Source: Pseudomonadota bacterium (GTDB lineage: Bacteria > Pseudomonadota > Gammaproteobacteria > Burkholderiales > Burkholderiaceae_C). Taken from it: a stretch of 52,191 nt of DNA. The position numbers were made by a program, and so were the translations under genes. The notes beneath the pieces are model-generated. The model worked only from the letters and a program-made list of their open reading frames with translations. It had not been told where the DNA came from and made no database searches. The stretch lies in assembly GCA_021819435.1 (NCBI GenBank), contig JAKARB010000014.1:83085-135275 (forward strand), in the 5' to 3' direction. The stretch's first letter is position 1. Each line of letters starts with the position of its first letter. Shown here in pieces: positions 52,065-52,191 of the stretch.

Positions 52065-52191
52065 GGGAGTGTCAGATTTTTTGTGTTCGGGGCGATGAAG
52101 CTGCTTACGCAGCGGATTTGATGAATCGATCCGCGTAGAGGATCGCAAACTGATTCATCGCGTTCTTCCAGTCCTGCGCTGCCCGCCCCCA
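52065..52191 (-). mobile_element. End of an IS256-type insertion sequence, continues beyond the window
   Basis: GGGAGTGTCAGATTTTTTGT at 52065 has the look of an IS256-family terminal inverted repeat (as I recall, these commonly carry GTGTC/TGTC near the tip followed by an AT-rich stretch). A transposase C-terminus runs off the window 40 bases inside it. The other end and the target duplication are not visible. Confidence 0.7.
52105..52191 (-). CDS. Transposase C-terminus, IS256/mutator type, 3' fragment
   Basis: The last 28 codons before the stop are visible. WKNAMNQFAILYADRF matches the W-x-x-A-x-N-x-F-A-I block that closes IS256-family transposases. The gene enters from beyond the window and ends at a TAA 40 bases from the inverted-repeat tip. 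Whether the full copy is intact cannot be seen. Confidence 0.7.
   Translation of the reverse strand, partial: WGRAAQDWKNAMNQFAILYADRFIKSAA

Overview
The window is GC-rich chromosomal DNA of a betaproteobacterium, almost certainly order Burkholderiales. The evidence is a DUF3567 protein of the type found in that order, a free-standing MetH homocysteine-binding domain, a PEP-CTERM protein, a fused MrpAB antiporter and a LitR/CarH-type photoreceptor. The family or genus is not resolved. Both edges are accessory DNA. The left edge is an AT-rich, truncated OLD-like ATPase gene followed by an integron attC-like element. The right edge is the end of an IS256-type insertion sequence. No rRNA, tRNA or CRISPR array was seen, and no stretch above 300 bases lacks a gene.

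Layout. 1-4.5 kb: the OLD-like gene, then small house-keeping or unknown genes (MAPEG, HD hydrolase, small membrane protein, GNAT). 4.5-8 kb, minus strand: a 2OG-Fe(II) oxygenase and TonB-dependent receptor pair, and a PEP-CTERM protein. 8.1-13 kb, plus strand: a PCuAC-like protein with lost copper ligands, then a secreted PHP-fold (DUF3604-like) protein, a parvulin-type foldase and a HupE/UreJ membrane protein. The last three form a unit behind a promoter shaped like a PhoB-activated promoter. 14.2-20.4 kb, minus strand: a complete overlapping mrpAB-C-D-E-F-G cation/proton antiporter operon. 20.4-25.1 kb: a dienelactone hydrolase, a deaminase/flavin reductase/BMP-binding-protein operon with a divergent FCD-type GntR regulator and a palindromic operator, and a glutathione peroxidase.

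25.3-37 kb is rich in signalling: a hybrid histidine kinase, an M14 peptidase, ruvA, a LuxR-type two-component pair, phoH-ybeY, a diguanylate cyclase and a chemoreceptor with a perfect FNR-type box upstream. 36.7-43 kb: MetH N-terminal domain, a lipocalin, a possibly frameshifted small gene and two overlapping GGDEF-EAL genes whose GGDEF motifs are degenerate.

43-52 kb holds the most interesting locus. A MerR-type regulator carrying the W-x9-EH and E-x-H-x-x-G signatures of adenosylcobalamin photoreceptors (LitR/CarH) faces away from a minus-strand gene series: a secreted glutathione peroxidase, an FAD amine-oxidase-like protein, DUF1365, a Cfa-like methyltransferase, an MFS transporter and a DUF3833 lipoprotein. 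A ferritin-like/acyl-ACP-desaturase-like di-iron protein follows the regulator. The likely reading is a light- and oxidant-controlled membrane-lipid modification module. The Cfa-like enzyme lacks two of the residues that hold bicarbonate in E. coli Cfa, so its product may not be a cyclopropane.
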